From NCBI RefSeq assembly GCF_030445035.2, contig NC_080686.1, positions 248,001 through 312,000 of the forward strand: DNA of 64,000 nucleotides, in the 5' to 3' direction. A program made the position numbers and the translations under genes. Positions 10,197 to 21,973 of this stretch are shown here, piece by piece (position 1 is the first letter of the stretch; every line of letters begins with the position of its first letter). The notes under the pieces are model-generated. The model saw nothing but the letters and a program-made list of their open reading frames with translations. It was not told the DNA's origin and searched no databases. This DNA comes from Dasypus novemcinctus. Lineage: Eukaryota > Chordata > Mammalia > Cingulata > Dasypodidae.

Positions 10197-13100
10197 TCAT
10201 ATCATTGAGGTCATGTAGTATTTGTCCTTCAATGCCTGGGTTGCTTCACTCAACATAAGATACTCAAGGTTCATCCATGTTATCACGTGTGATTGTAGTG
10301 TATTTGTTCTTACAGCCGAGTAGTATTCCATTGTGTGTATATACCACATTTTATTGATCCACTCATCTGTTGATGGACATTTGGATTGATTCCAACTTTT
10401 GGCGATAGTGAACAATGCTGCTATGAACATTGGTGTACATATATCTGTTTGTGTCCTTGTTTTCAGTTCTGATGGGTATATATCCAACAGTGGTATTGCT
10501 GGGTCATATGGCAAATCTATGTTTAGTTTTTTGAGAAACCGCCACACTGTCCTCCAGAATGGTTGGATCCTTCTGCATTCCCACCAGCAGTGGATGAGTG
10601 TTCTCCTTTCTTCACATCCTCTCCAGCATTTGTATTCTTCTGTTTTTTTCATAGCTGCCAATCTTATGGGAGTAAGATGGTATCTCATTGCAGTTTTGAT
10701 TTGCATTTCCCTGATAGCTAGAGATTTGGAGCATTTTTTCATGTGCTTTTTAGCCATTTGTATTTCTTCTTTGGAGAAGTGTCTTTTTAAATCTTTTTCC
10801 CATTTTTTAAATTGGTTGTTTATCTTTTTGTTTTCAAGATATATGAGTTCTTTATATATGCAAGTTATAAGTCTCTTATCAGATATATGGTTGCCAAATA
10901 TTTTCTCCCATTGTGTGGGTTCCCTTTTTACTTTCTTGACAAACTCCTATGAGGTGCAGAAAGCTTTAATTTTGAGGTAGTCCCATTTATCTATTTGTTC
11001 TTTTGCTGCTCATGCTTTTGGTGTGATATTCATGAAGCCATTTCCTATTACAAGGTCCTGTAGATGTTTCCCTACACTGCTTTCCAAAGTCTTTATGGTC
11101 TTGGCTCTTCTATTTAGGTCTTTGATCAATCTTGAGTTGATCTTTGTATAAGGTGTGAGATGGTAATCCTCTTTCATTCTTCTACATATGGGTATCCAGT
11201 TCTCCAGGCACCATTTGTTGAATAGGCCATTCTCTCCCAGTTGAGAGGGTTTGGTGGCTTTATTGAATATTATATGGCTATATACATGAGGTTCTATATC
11301 TGAACTTTCTATTTGATTCCATTGGTCTGTGTGTCTCTCCTTATGCCAATACCATGCTGTTTTCACTACTGTAGCTTTGTAGTATGTTTTGAAGTCAGGA
11401 AGTATGATTCCTTCTATTTCGTTTTTCTTTTTCAACATGTCTTTGGCTATTCGGGGCCTCTTTCCTTTCCAAATAAATTTCATAGTTAGTTTTTCTAGTT
11501 CCTTAAAGAAGGCTGTGTTGATTTTTATTGGGATTGCATTGAATGTGTAGATCAGTTTTGGTAGGATAGACATCTTAATAATATTCAGTCTTCCTATCCA
11601 AGAACAAGGAATATTCTTCCATTTATTTAGGTCTTCTTTGATTTCCTTGAACAGTCTTGTATAGTTCTCAGTGTATAAGTTTTTTACCTCTTTAGTTAAA
11701 TTTATTCCTAAGTATTTGATTTTTTATTTACTATTGTGAATGGTATTTGTTTCTTGATTTCCTCCTGATCTTGCTCATTATTGGTATACAGAAATGCTAC
11801 TGATTTTTGCGCATTGATCTTATAACCTGCGACTTTGCTGAACTCATTTATGAGTTCTAGAAGCTTTGTTGTAGATCTCTCAGGGTTTTCTATGTATAGA
11901 ATCATGTCATCTGCAAATAATGAAATTTTGACTTCTTCCCTTCCAATTTGAATGCCTTTTATATCTGGTTCTTGCCTCAGTGCTCGGGCAAGTACTTCCA
12001 AGACAATGTTAAATAGGAGCGGAGACAATGGGCATCCTTGTCTTGTTCCTGAGTTTAGAGGGAAGGATTTCAGGACTTTGCCATTGTAAACAATGTTGGC
12101 TGTAGGTTTTTCATATATACTCTTTATCATGTTCAAAAAGTTTCCTTGTATTCCAATCTTTTGGAGTGTTTTTATCAAGAAGGGGTGCTGTATTTTGTCA
12201 AATGCCTTTTCTACATCTATAGGTATAATCATGTGATTTTTTTCCTTCAATCTGTTTATATGGTGTATCACATTGATTGATTTTATGTTGAACCATCCTT
12301 GCATACCTGGAATAAATCCCACTTGGTCATGGTGTATAATTCGTTTAATGTGTTGTTGAATACGATTAGCAAGTATTTTGTTAAGTATTTTTGTGTCTAG
12401 GCTCATTAGAGAAATTCGTCTGTAATTTTCCTTTCTTGTGGTGTCTTTGTTTGGCTTTGGTACTAGGGTAATGTTGGCATCATAGGAGGAGTTTGGCAAT
12501 GTTCCTTCTGTTTCGATTTTTTGGAATAGTTTCAGCAGGATTGGTGTTGGTTCTTCCTGGAATGTTTTGTAGAATTCCCCTGTGAAGCTGTCTGGCCCTG
12601 GGCTCTTCTTAGTTTGGAGGTTTTTAATGACTGATTCTATCTCTTTACTTGTGATTGGTTTTTTGAGATCATCTTCTTCCATCAATATGGGCTGTTTATG
12701 TGTTTCTAGGACTTTGTCCATTTCCTCTGAATTGTCATTTTTGTTGGAGTATAGTTTTTCAAAGTATCCTCTTATGATAGGCTTTATTTCTGTGGGGTCA
12801 GTGGTGATATCTCCTTTCTCAGTTCTTATTTTGTGTATTTGCATCTTTTCTCTTTTTTTCTTTGTTAGTCTCGCTAAAGGTTTGTCAATTTTGTTGATCT
12901 TCTCAAAAAAAGCAGCTCTTGGTCTTGTTTATCTTTTCAAGTGCTTTCTTATTTTCTATTTCATTTAGTTCTTCTCTTATCTTTGTTATTTCCTTCCTCT
13001 TCTTCCTGTTGGATTACTTTGTTGTTTTTTTTCTAAGTCCTCCAAATATGCAGTTAGTTCTTCAATTTTTGCTCTTTCTTCTTTTTTGATATATGAATTT

Positions 13101-14096
13101 ATGTCTATAAATTTCCCTCTCAGTACTGCTTTTGCTGCATCCCATAAATTTTGGTATGTTGTGTTATCATTATCATTTGTTTCAAGGTAGTCGTTGATTT
13201 CTTTTGAGATTTCCTCTTTCACCCACTGTTTTTCTGAGAGTGTGCTGTTTAATTTCCTAATCATGGTGTGAAATCTTGGCCTCTGACCCTTGCAAATTTC
13301 CAGCTTCACTCCACTGTGGTCAGAGATATTACTTTGTATGATTTCGATCTTTCTGAATTCATTAAGCCTTTCTTTGTGGCCTGGCATATGGTCTATCTTG
13401 GAGAATGATCCATGTGCGCTTGAGAAAAATGTATGTCCTGCTGTGTTTGGATGTAATGATCTATATATGTCTATTAGATCCAGCTCCTCTAATATACTGT
13501 TCAAATGTTTTGTTTCTTTACTGATTCTCTTTTGAGATGTTCTGTCCAGAGTTGATAGTGGTGTATTAAAATCCCCCACTATAATTGTAGATGCATCTAT
13601 TCTTTCACTTAGTTTTTCCAGCGTTTGCCACACGTATTTAGAGGCACCCTTGTTAGGAGCATAAATATTTATGATTGTTCGATCTTCTTGACAGATTGTC
13701 CCTTTCACTAAAATGTAATATCCTTCTTTGTCTCTCACAATTGTTTCGCATTTAAAGTCTATTTTGTCTGATATTAATATAGCTACTCCTGCCTTTTTTT
13801 TGGTTATTGTTTGCTTGTATGATTGTTTTCCAGCCATTCACTGTCAACCTCCATGAGTCTCTGGATCTAAGATGTGTCTCTTGTAGACAGCATATAGATG
13901 GGTCATATTTCCTCATCCAATGTCTCAGTCTGAATCTTTTGATAGGTGAGTTTAATCTGTTGACATTCAGTATTATTACTTTCAATGAATTATTTGTGTT
14001 AGCCATATTTTGATTGGACTTGTGTTTGTCATTTTTTGTTTGCTTTTTTTCCCCTTCTCTTTCTGTCTTTTTTGTTGCTCTTACACTCTTCTCCAA
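10197..14096 (-). pseudogene. L1 A ORF2 (endonuclease-reverse transcriptase), broken
   Basis: Encodes the L1 bifunctional enzyme that nicks target DNA and copies RNA in place. Recognisable pieces in order: endonuclease (14096-12986, with [13 protein letters not shown] and SDHSGVK motifs), reverse transcriptase (12844-11708, with FADDM), thumb-region sequence (11573-11010) and the C-terminal cysteine knuckle (10757-10197, CWRGC...HCWWEC). The pieces lie in different frames, so several indels or stops separate them and no full product can be made. Similarity to ORF2 of L1 'B' is very high throughout. Confidence 0.92.
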
Positions 14097-15054
14097 CTCT
14101 GCCTGTCCTGTTTTTTCCTTTCTTCCTGCAGAACTCCCTTTAGAATTTCTTGAAGGGGAGGTTTCTTGTTGGCATACCCTTTCAGTTTCTGTTTATCTGT
14201 GAATATTTTGAACTCTCCATCATTTTTGAATGCTAGTTTAGCTGGATAGAGTATTCTTGGTTGGAAATTTTTTTCCTTTAGTACCTTGACTATATCATAC
14301 CACTGCCTTCTTGCCTCCATGATTTCAGATGAGAAATCAGCACTTAATCTTATGGAGCTTCCCTTGTATGTGATGGTTTTCTTTTCTCTTGCTGCTCTTA
14401 GAATTTTCTCTTTGTCTTGAGCATTGGATAATTTGACAAGTATATGTCTTGGGGTGGGCCTGTTGCAGTTTATGATGATTGGGGTACACTGTGCTTCTTG
14501 GATATGTACTTCTGTCTCTTCCAGTAGATTTGGGAAGTTTTCAGCCATTATTTCCTGCAACACTCCTTCTGACATCTTTCCCTTCTCTTCTCCTTCTGGA
14601 ATGCCTATAATATGTATGATTGAGTGTTTTGCATTATCATTCAGGTCCCTAAGTCCTAGCTGGATTTTTCTACCTTTTTATCGACCAATTCTTCTATCTG
14701 TTTGATTTCCGATGTACTGTCTTCCACATCACTAATTCTCTGCTCTGCCTCTTCTAGTCTGCTGATATTTGCTGCAAGTGTATTTTTGATTTCTTGAACT
14801 GTGGTGTTCATTCCCATAATATCTGCTAGCTTTTTGCATATGTCTGCAATTTCCCCTCCCCTCCAAGTGTTGTCTTCATGTTGTTAACCTCTTCCTTTAC
14901 TTCATTAAATTTGTCGGTGATAAATGTTCCTTAAATCTTCCATTACTTGTACAAAGTTCTACTCCCCTTCCTGATTTTTAGTTTGTTGATTGGATTCAGC
15001 CATGTTTTCCTGATTACTGGTTTGGTTTGTAGATTTTTTTTGCTGTCTGGTCAT
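14081..15054 (-). pseudogene. L1 A ORF1 (RNA-binding chaperone), frameshifted
   Basis: ORF1p normally trimerises through a coiled coil and coats L1 RNA. The start codon matching L1 'B' ORF1 is at 15054-15052. The C-terminal half is open (14575-14081; RRM-side and C-terminal domain sequence with 'PTPRHILVKLSNAQDKEKI' and 'YPAKLAF'). The N-terminal coiled-coil half (about 14580-15054) is present at DNA level but out of frame, with at least one extra short insertion near 14860. Non-functional. Confidence 0.88.
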
Positions 15055-17100
15055 CATTTTATCTTGATGGGTTTAATCAGTTCCTTAGTTTCTTTGTCTA
15101 GTCTTAGGGATTAATTAGCTGTTGTTTTTGTGTAAGTGTTATATCTTCTCTTTGTCACTTTGTTCTTCTTATTCTAATTTCTTATTGATGGTTGAGTTCA
15201 CTTTAAAGGAAAATATTAGGGCCAGGGAAAGGCAATTGTATAAGCAAGGAAATGTGTAAAGTAGTATTGGTGATAAATGTTAATAGAGCAACAATATGAG
15301 ATCTGGGAGGATGGATATTAGATTCATGTAAGTTGTGTAGAGTTATAGCAGTAGGTAGAGTACCTATAATGAGGTAGTCGACTGAATATGGGAGGAATAT
15401 GGTATGAATTAAAAAGCTAATATTTTCATGAGAGAGGGAAAGAGAAAAGAAAGGTAATAGTTTCAAGAGTGGATAACAGACCAAAAACAAACAAAGGTAT
15501 TAGAAATTAAGAGTTAGATGCTTTGTGGATCAAAGAAAGGGAGGTGGGATATAGGAGAGACAGTAGATGATGGAGGATATCAAGATGTAGGGGAAAGGGG
15601 ATAGTGTAGCTAGCCAAAATCAATTCACACAGAAATGAGGCAGTGGAGGATGAGGAAACCCAGCAAATGTGAGGTGTTCCCTGTAGCACCTATTGTATAA
15701 TTAAGATAAAATAAGAAGAAAATGAGGGACAAGAGAGAGAGAAAAAACAGAAAAAAAAGAGAAGAAAGGAAGAAAGAACAAGGGTGTGGGTAAAGGGCAG
15801 GAAACAGGTAGGGAAAAGAAAAAAATATATACACCAACCAGAACATGAACAACAACAACAATAAAAAACCCTAAATAACTGAAAAAAAAAAAAAAAGACT
15901 TTGGGGGATACACTGGGAGAAAAGACTAGGGGATAATGCAATGTTAGCAATCAGGACATTTAAAAAAATAAATAGAAAATAAGATAAAATGAAAATAAAA
16001 ACAAAACAAAATGAAACAAAAAATAAAAAATGCAAACGTTGAGGGCTAGGACATTCACGGACCTCAGATGGACCTCAGGGCATGATAGATTCAGGGATGG
16101 AAAGTCTGAGATATTGAAGACTCAAGAGGTGTAAGTCTCTGGGGTGTGGGCCACCCGGGTTTAGGGGACTCAGACCTGGCAACCTCAAATCTGGTCAACA
16201 GGGAGCATGGGAGCACCGCAGGGTAACACAGCCTTCAGGGATCCCTGCAGCTGGGTGCCAGCCCTATGGGGGAAGTCAGATCCGCAAACTCTATTTTATG
16301 TGTCTGAACCCCACAATTCACTCACTCACTGGGGTCTATTCTGTGGATGTATCATCAATTCAACTTCAGGACACCTCCCACCCTGTAAGCCCCCGGAACG
16401 GCCACCTGAGAGCACCTCTACACTGCATCCAATTTAATGATGCAGATCAGAAGCCAGGCCCAGGGGCGGGGCTCCAGCCAGAAATACTGACAACAGAGTC
16501 CAAAACTGAAATTCACAAGCTTCGCAAAATATTCCCCCAATCGGCTTCCAGAAGTGTTCCCCACCCCCGCCCCGCTACACCCTGTAACAGCCTCTGGTTA
16601 TGTCCCTTTATTGCCAGCAATCTAAGTCTGCTGCAGATCCGCAGCCAGGCTTGGGGGGGCGGGGCTCCAGGTGGAAGCGCTATTACTTGTGTCCACAATC
16701 AAAAATCCCCTGCTTCACAACGAAATCCCTGTTTGTCTCCCCAAATCTGTCTGCAAAGGCATCCTGTCCTGTCAACCCCCTAACAGCTCGCCCAGGGCTC
16801 GTGAATTCCCCAGTACCACAGAGCCTCCAAAAAGCACGGCAGCAGCGCTGGTTCCATGGCTCCACACACCCCAGGAGGGAGTGTCCCATGTGCAGCTCTC
16901 ACTTCCATGCAATAGAGTTTCAATTATATCTTATAGACTAATCCTCTCCATTACCTTCCCACCAAATCGATGCCCAGACACCTCCTGTCCTGCAAAAATC
17001 CCAAAACAGCCTGGTCCGGGGGAACTCCAATGCTGCCCAGCCACTTCTTTGCAGGAAAAAAGGTCAGGTAAGCTCACTCAGCCACCATCTTGCCCTGCCC
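15055..17100 (-). promoter_or_regulatory. L1 A 5'UTR (internal promoter region)
   Basis: About 2.0 kb upstream of ORF1 on the minus strand. The outermost part (16200-17100) is GC-richer and starts with the sense motif 'caagatggtggctgag', a YY1-like site typical of L1 starts. The inner part (about 15640-16040) is strongly purine-rich on the plus strand. It aligns by eye with 43785-45881 of L1 'B'. Promoter function is inferred from the family. Confidence 0.65.
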
Positions 17101-17139
17101 TCCAGAAAGAACTCTGCTTTCTTTCTTTCAAGTCCCAAT

Positions 17140-17933
17140 TCACAGTGCCCCTGCATTATTTTTATAACCTAGATATTTGACCTGAGGTAGGCATATTTGG
17201 GCTTTTTTCTTAGACACTCGATAGCCTTTTTGCTGTAGATGCTTTAAAAGAGCATGGGTTCCACCAGCACAGTCTTGGTAGGTGGGACTTCTGAGAATGA
17301 GGTCATCTACATAATGGAGGAGAAAACAGTTATGGTTTTCTGGCTTAAAGGATTTGAGATCACTAGCCAGACCTTGTCCAAAAATAATGGGGGCATTTTT
17401 AAACCCCTGAGGCAGTCGCATCCATGTTAGCTTCTGCTTTTCATCTGAGTTCAGATTCTCCCACCTAAAGGTGGAAATTGGCTGGCTGCAGGGCACTACC
17501 CAAATGCAGAAGAAGGCATCCTTAAGATCTAGGCATGAAAAATAGATTGCCAATGAGGGTATTAAGCTGAGAAAAGAATATGGATTAGAAACTGCAGAAT
17601 GAAGGGTTATTACTGCCAAATTAACTGCTAGTAAGTCCTGGACTAGGCGGTAATCCCCATCAGCTTTTTTAACTGGAAAGAGTGGGGTGTTCCATGGAGA
17701 CTGGCATGGCTCAATATGCTTTGATTCAGTAATCTCTGAATAAGTAGCTGGACATTTGCTTGTGCTTCACATGGTACTGGATATTGCTTTATGCTTATGG
17801 GACTGGTTGTGGCCTTTATTTCAATAATAATTGGAGGAATGTCATGTGCCATCCCCATTGGGTTACCCTCTGCCCATACTTCAGGCACATCTTTGAAAAG
17901 GGAGCAGCATGGGCATGGACTGGCCAGTTTCAC
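17140..17933 (-). pseudogene. ERV class I pol fragment: reverse transcriptase
   Basis: Copies viral RNA into DNA in intact relatives. An N-terminal part (17933-17643) and a longer part (17619-17140) lie in different registers. The second contains the LDLKDAFF catalytic block, 'LPQGFKNAPIIFGQ' and YVDD (about 17313-17302), then the 'GYRVSKKKAQICLPQVKYLGY' type block typical of gammaretroviruses. Similarity stops right after YLGY, where the RT connection domain should begin, so the gene is truncated as well as frameshifted. Confidence 0.9.
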
Positions 17934-18008
17934 TGAGGCAAAACAGTCTCCATTCCTCCTGCAAAGAAAGGGTTAGCACTATTCTCAGAGGGTCCTGTGG
18001 CCCCTGTG

Positions 18009-18308
18009 TCAGTGTGGATTGCCCCATGATATCAAAGGTAATTTGAGCTGCAGTTTAGACAGCAGTTCACAACCCAGGAGGGAGACTGGGCACTCTGGAA
18101 GATGAAGGAATTTGTGAGTGACCTTTTTTCTCCCAATGTTGCAGGTCCTGGCTTGCAGGAAGGACCGTTGGGTACATTTACCAGTTGCCCCTATGACAGT
18201 GGCCTGTCTTTTTGAGAGAGGCCCAATTGGCTTGGTCATTACAGAATGTTGAGCCCCAGCATCAACCATCATATGTATGGTGCGGCCCCCAATTTGGACT
18301 CTGACCAT
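18009..18308 (-). pseudogene. ERV class I protease region
   Basis: Retroviral aspartic protease domain lying between the gag zinc finger and RT. The active-site triplet region reads VDAGAQHSV where retropepsins have D-T/S-G, so a key residue is changed to Ala (about 18263-18255). The flap and C-terminal 'LLGCELLSKLQ' are recognisable. The frame is open for 99 codons, but the active-site change and the broken neighbours argue against function. Confidence 0.82.
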
Positions 18309-18360
18309 AGGCTCTGCAGGGCTGGGAGAATAGGAGCCCGGTCTGTCCTAATAATCTCCA

Positions 18361-20246
18361 TCAGAGTCCTCTATTCCTGCCAGCCCAATTATCTGACTTG
18401 CAGGGTTTTTTCCCTGAACTTTTTTGGGCCCAGGTTTTGGTTTGTGATGCCCCACTAGCTTTTCTGGCTAATGTTTTGGCTGCAGTGGCAGGGTCGAGTG
18501 GCCAGCTGGGACACTCTTGCTTCCAATGCCCATCTTCTTGGCAGTACACACACTAATTTTGCCCTAGCATAGGCCCTTCCCTCTCCTTAAGGCAGGGGAT
18601 TCCCAGTTTACTCTCCTTGACACAGGAATGGATTTTTCCATGATTGCCACTGTCAGAAGATCTGCCTTCTTCTTCATCTTCTGACTTTCTTCCCTCCTTG
18701 TTTCTACATCATGGTTGACATAGACTTTAGTAGCTACTTTCATGAGCTGAGAGATATTCATTCCAGCAAACCCATCCAACTTCTGCAGTTTTCTTTGGGT
18801 GTCAGCTTGTGATTGGGAAACGAACACTGCATTAACCATTGTTTGGCTCTCAGGAGCATCTAGGTTTGAAGGGTATGCATACACAAAACATGTTGCACAG
18901 CCTCTCATAGAATTGAGCTGGACTCTCATCCAGAGCCTGTAGAATTTGAGTAGTTTTTCCCATATTTACTGTCTTATGGCTCCCCACCCTGAATCATTCA
19001 ACTAAGGCCCTATGGAAAGTTTCTAGTCAGTTGAGCCTGGTTGTGCTCTTTGGATCCCACAGGGGGTGCTCCACTGGGTACTGCAAGTGGGCATATTGGT
19101 CACTGTCCAAACTTTCCTCAGGTGGGTGCTAAGCCAGGTTAGAGTTCCCTGCATGACACACATTCTTTCTTTAAAATTTAATAAAGTCATTATAAATTGT
19201 TTACAATCAATCCAGGTGGGTTTGTCCATCATGGCTTGAGGCTTCTCTGAGAATGGTGAGGTGTGGCTTTTCCAGTTAAAAAGGACCATTGTGGTAAAGG
19301 GCTGATAGATGAATGTCCAGTTTCCCCCCGAACCTAGCCATGTGCATCGTAAAATATTGGGGTCCAGCCTTCATTGAAAGGTAGCTGGTAGGCAGGCTTT
19401 CTCTCTGCTTCCTCTGCCCGTAGGGCTTCCTGTGGTTTAAGTTGCTACCTCTCAGCATCTCCCCCCTGACTGAACGGCAGCACTGCAGCAGCATTGCCAG
19501 GGGCAATGGGCTGTAAAAGCTGCAGATCTGTATTTTCCATTGCAGAAGGTATCAAAGAACACTGAGGAGATGGTAAAAGCTGCTACAGGGATGGTGTAGG
19601 GCTCTCTGGTGCAGATGTCGATAAAGGCAACTGCAGGGATGGTATAGGTGCCCTCTCAGATGGTGATAAAAGCAGTGGTGGGGGTGGTATGGGTGTCACA
19701 CTTCCCTGTGTGGATGATGACAATGCGGCACTGCTTAGAGAGACTAGCTCATTTTCATTCCTTAGTATTGCTGGGGCAGGAGTCATTGAATAAGGGGGCA
19801 GAAATTCATGTTTGTATGGCCCTTCTAAAATGGGCAGATTGGCACTGCACTCAGGGTACACTATCTCTGGGCCCTTTGCATGATGATTGTTTGGTCTGGT
19901 CCCTGGGACAGCACTCCTTGGTTTCTGTATTAGGCAAATTCTAGCTTCCATATTCATACTCTACCCTAACCAAGGTGGATTTTGGCTTACAGCATTTTCC
20001 CAAGGATCAATGTAGGGGAATTGGGTGTCCTGGGTTTCCAGTTATTGCATCATGGACTTTATGGATGATCCAGGGATATAAAATGCCATCCTATGGCCAG
20101 TCCATGCCAAAAGTTGGCCTTTCTAATTCACAAAGCATCCTAAGCTTTCCTGGTTGGAACCTTATGCTGTATACATCTTCATGTAATGCACGGGGGAAGT
20201 TTTTCAGCATACATATGAACAGGGTCCTACTTTGTGTGTTTCCCAT
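18361..20246 (-). pseudogene. ERV class I gag, multiply broken
   Basis: Structural polyprotein of the virus. The start is set at 20246, where the product begins M-G-N-T-Q-S, a myristoylation-type matrix start. A proline-rich segment (19957-19583), capsid sequence (19506-18564, with 'QSQADTQRKLQKLDGF' of gammaretroviral type) and one CCHC nucleocapsid knuckle (C-x2-C-x3-GH-x4-C, about 18550-18505) follow in order. Each block is in a separate frame, with several indels and stops between them. Confidence 0.85.
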
Positions 20247-20890
20247 GTTTCCACCCTGTGCTGATGGTACACAACAGTCACTCAAGCCATACACTTAGTC
20301 CATCTCTGGTCGCAACCCTCATGGAAACTTTCGGCACCTCTTAACCTTAGCAGGTCTGTATAAGCCTCCAACTTGGAAGAGGGTCCCTTTGCAGGGACCC
20401 CCAGACTTCCCTTGATCATATGAGGTCACCACAGAACCACAGATCAGGACTCTGCACTTGCCACACAGAAGTGACTTTCTGCACCTCACCCAGTTGCCAC
20501 AATCACATGCACACAACCACCCCCCTTTCCTTTTCTCGGACCTGGAGAGGAGGTAGCTTCCTCCTGTATTCTCAGGTGTACTGGGGCCTCCCCTTTTAGA
20601 GAGCTGATCAGTCTCCCTCCTTATTTTAGAATTAGGCTTTTCCTGCACTATGCCCCTGGGGGTCTTACCCATCTGATTTGTTGTGCTCCTTGCTTCATTC
20701 TCATCATCTCTCAAACCCACTTGTGCTCTGGTTCTTCCAGGAGGGCTCCGGTGAAGACCACAACCTCTTTCTGTACTAAAAGGGGAGTCCAGGGGCACCC
20801 AGGGCTGGGTTTCACCTGGGCCCTCCCAGCCTCCTCAGAGACATCCGAAAGGGGCAAACAATTGTTGCCACCTCTGACCTTCTCAGCACA
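20247..20890 (-). other. ERV class I leader (primer site to gag)
   Basis: About 640 bp between the primer site and the gag ATG on the minus strand, expected to hold splice donor and packaging signals. A 159-codon open frame (20798-20319) with Cys-rich and basic stretches lies inside and stops before gag. In gammaretroviruses an upstream, in-frame glycosylated-gag leader occupies this place, but I cannot show that this frame is its relic. Confidence 0.6.
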
Positions 20891-20908
20891 ATCCTGGACA
20901 AGCCCCCA
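20891..20908 (-). promoter_or_regulatory. primer-binding site, tRNA-Pro type
   Basis: On the minus strand it reads TGGGGGCTTGTCCAGGAT, matching 16 of 18 positions of the tRNA-Pro primer site TGGGGGCTCGTCCGGGAT (recalled). It sits four bases from the proposed CA end of the LTR, as expected for minus-strand priming. Confidence 0.85.
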
Positions 20909-20912
20909 GAAT

Positions 20913-21781
20913 TGTAGTAGCAGAGAAGTCAGGTGTATGTGGTGTTGAAGGCCAGGACATGAGAACTCTGAGAAGGAATTTGACTTATTATTTTTTTTAA
21001 AGATTTATTTATTTATTTCTCTCTCCTCCCCCCCACCCCAGTTGTCTGTTCTCTGTGTCTATTTGTTGCATCTTCTTTGTCCACTTCTGTTGTTGTCAGT
21101 GGCATGGGAATCTGTGTTTCTTTTTATTGCGTCATCTTGTTGTGTCAGATCTCTGCATGTGCAGCACCATTCCTGGGCAGGCTGCACTTCCTTTTGTGCT
21201 GGGCGACTCTTCTTACAGGGTGCACTCCTTGTGTGTGGGGCTCCCCTATGCGGGGACACCCCTGCATGGCACGGCACTCCTTGTGCAAATCAGCACTGCA
21301 CATGGGCCAGCTCCACATGGTCAAGGAGGCCCTGGGTTTGAACTGCAGACCTCCCATGTGGTAGGTGGACACCCTAACCACTGGGCCAAGTCCACCACCT
21401 GGAAGTTGATTTATTTTTACCAGCCAGAATTGGTGGACTCCTGTCCTAATAAAAACTGAGCCCCAAATAGAATTTTTTGGGTCCCTATTATACAGAGGAA
21501 ATAAGAGTGGGAAGAAAAATTGTGCTTGTATGTATGCAAAAATATTTTTGTTAGTTTCTTCAAGTGTTTTGTCTGAGTATTGGATTGGTTATTTCCCCCA
21601 GGTAAGCTTGAATTAATGCATATCCCCCACATTCCAAGTCAGCGTTTAGCACTAACACCCCACATTCCAGCTTATATCCTTCCTGAACATGCAAAGCCTA
21701 CAGAGTTTATACTTCTCAATTGGCTTTCTAGGCATATTTGGAAATGAAATAAGTTTGGATTTGTGCACAGGCTATATTACA
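20913..21781 (-). repeat. 5' LTR of the class I ERV (SINE-interrupted)
   Basis: Proposed from a TG at 21781-21780 to a CA at 20914-20913 on the minus strand. With the SINE and its duplication removed it is about 440 bp. It has a TATA-like 'gatataag' near 21675 and an AATAAA near 21415. The U5/primer-site end is well supported. The U3 start is a guess, because no second LTR copy or target duplication is available. Confidence 0.6.
20990..21405 (-). mobile_element. DAS-type SINE inside the ERV LTR
   Basis: Reversed SINE: T-rich start (20991), 'gttgtctgttctctgtgtc' body, head near 21310-21395 with 'gtttgaactgc' (reversed B box) and 'ctgggccaagtcc'. It is bracketed by ttgacttatt (20980-20989) and ttgatttatt (21406-21415), a 10-bp duplication with one mismatch. 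It inserted after the retrovirus. Confidence 0.88.
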
Positions 21782-21973
21782 TCTGGTGCTTTCAGCCCTC
21801 CATTTATAAAGGACTCCAGCAAGAGGACCAATACCCACCCTAGACTCACTGAAGCAATCCAATCAAAGACCCCAAATTGAATCCAATTCAAGATCTCAAG
21901 CCCACAGGAATGAATTAGCTCCAAGAATATGTGATCTTTCCTGGGCTCCACATGAAGTTTCAAAGTGCCCCAA
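21782..21973 (-). repeat. MaLR-like LTR fragment
   Basis: On the minus strand it shares a pattern with the first ~200 bp of the solo LTR at 52504-52970: 'cattcctgtggg', 'tttgattggattgcttc' against 'tttgattagattacttc', and the AGGAATG-type motif. It is diverged and truncated. The name is inferred. Confidence 0.5.

Larger units (their letters stand above)
7551..17100 (-). mobile_element. near full-length LINE-1 'A' (~9.55 kb, decayed)
   Basis: Read on the minus strand this has a 5'UTR (about 17100-15055) starting at 'gggcagggcaagatgg', ORF1, ORF2, and a ~2.65-kb 3'UTR (about 10196-7551) ending in an A-rich tail. The same order and a very similar sequence recur in L1 'B' (36089-45881). Both ORFs carry frameshifts. 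Target duplications are not visible: the left flank 'gcactatcattc' has no partner beyond 17100, where endogenous retrovirus pol-side sequence begins. A later deletion or an atypical insertion is possible. The element is dead. Confidence 0.9.
17104..21781 (-). mobile_element. class I (gammaretrovirus-like) ERV, 5' part, decayed
   Basis: On the minus strand the order is LTR (21781-20913, with a SINE inside), tRNA-Pro primer site (20908-20891), leader, gag (from ATG 20246), pro, then RT to about 17165. Sequence downstream of RT (RNase H, integrase, env, 3' LTR) is absent; after about 17165 there are ~60 bp of unassigned sequence and then L1 'A'. Many stops and frameshifts interrupt the frames, so this is an old fixed copy. 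Class I is assigned from the RT block after YVDD, the single CCHC box and the Pro primer site. Confidence 0.85.

Noticed and set aside
10399..10980. 193-codon plus-strand frame (and its twin at 39125-39616)
   Set aside because: Antisense shadow of the L1 ORF2 C-terminus, which is the conserved strand.
21042..21459. Several frames of about 95-134 codons
   Set aside because: Inside a SINE; the same kind of frames recur in every SINE copy.
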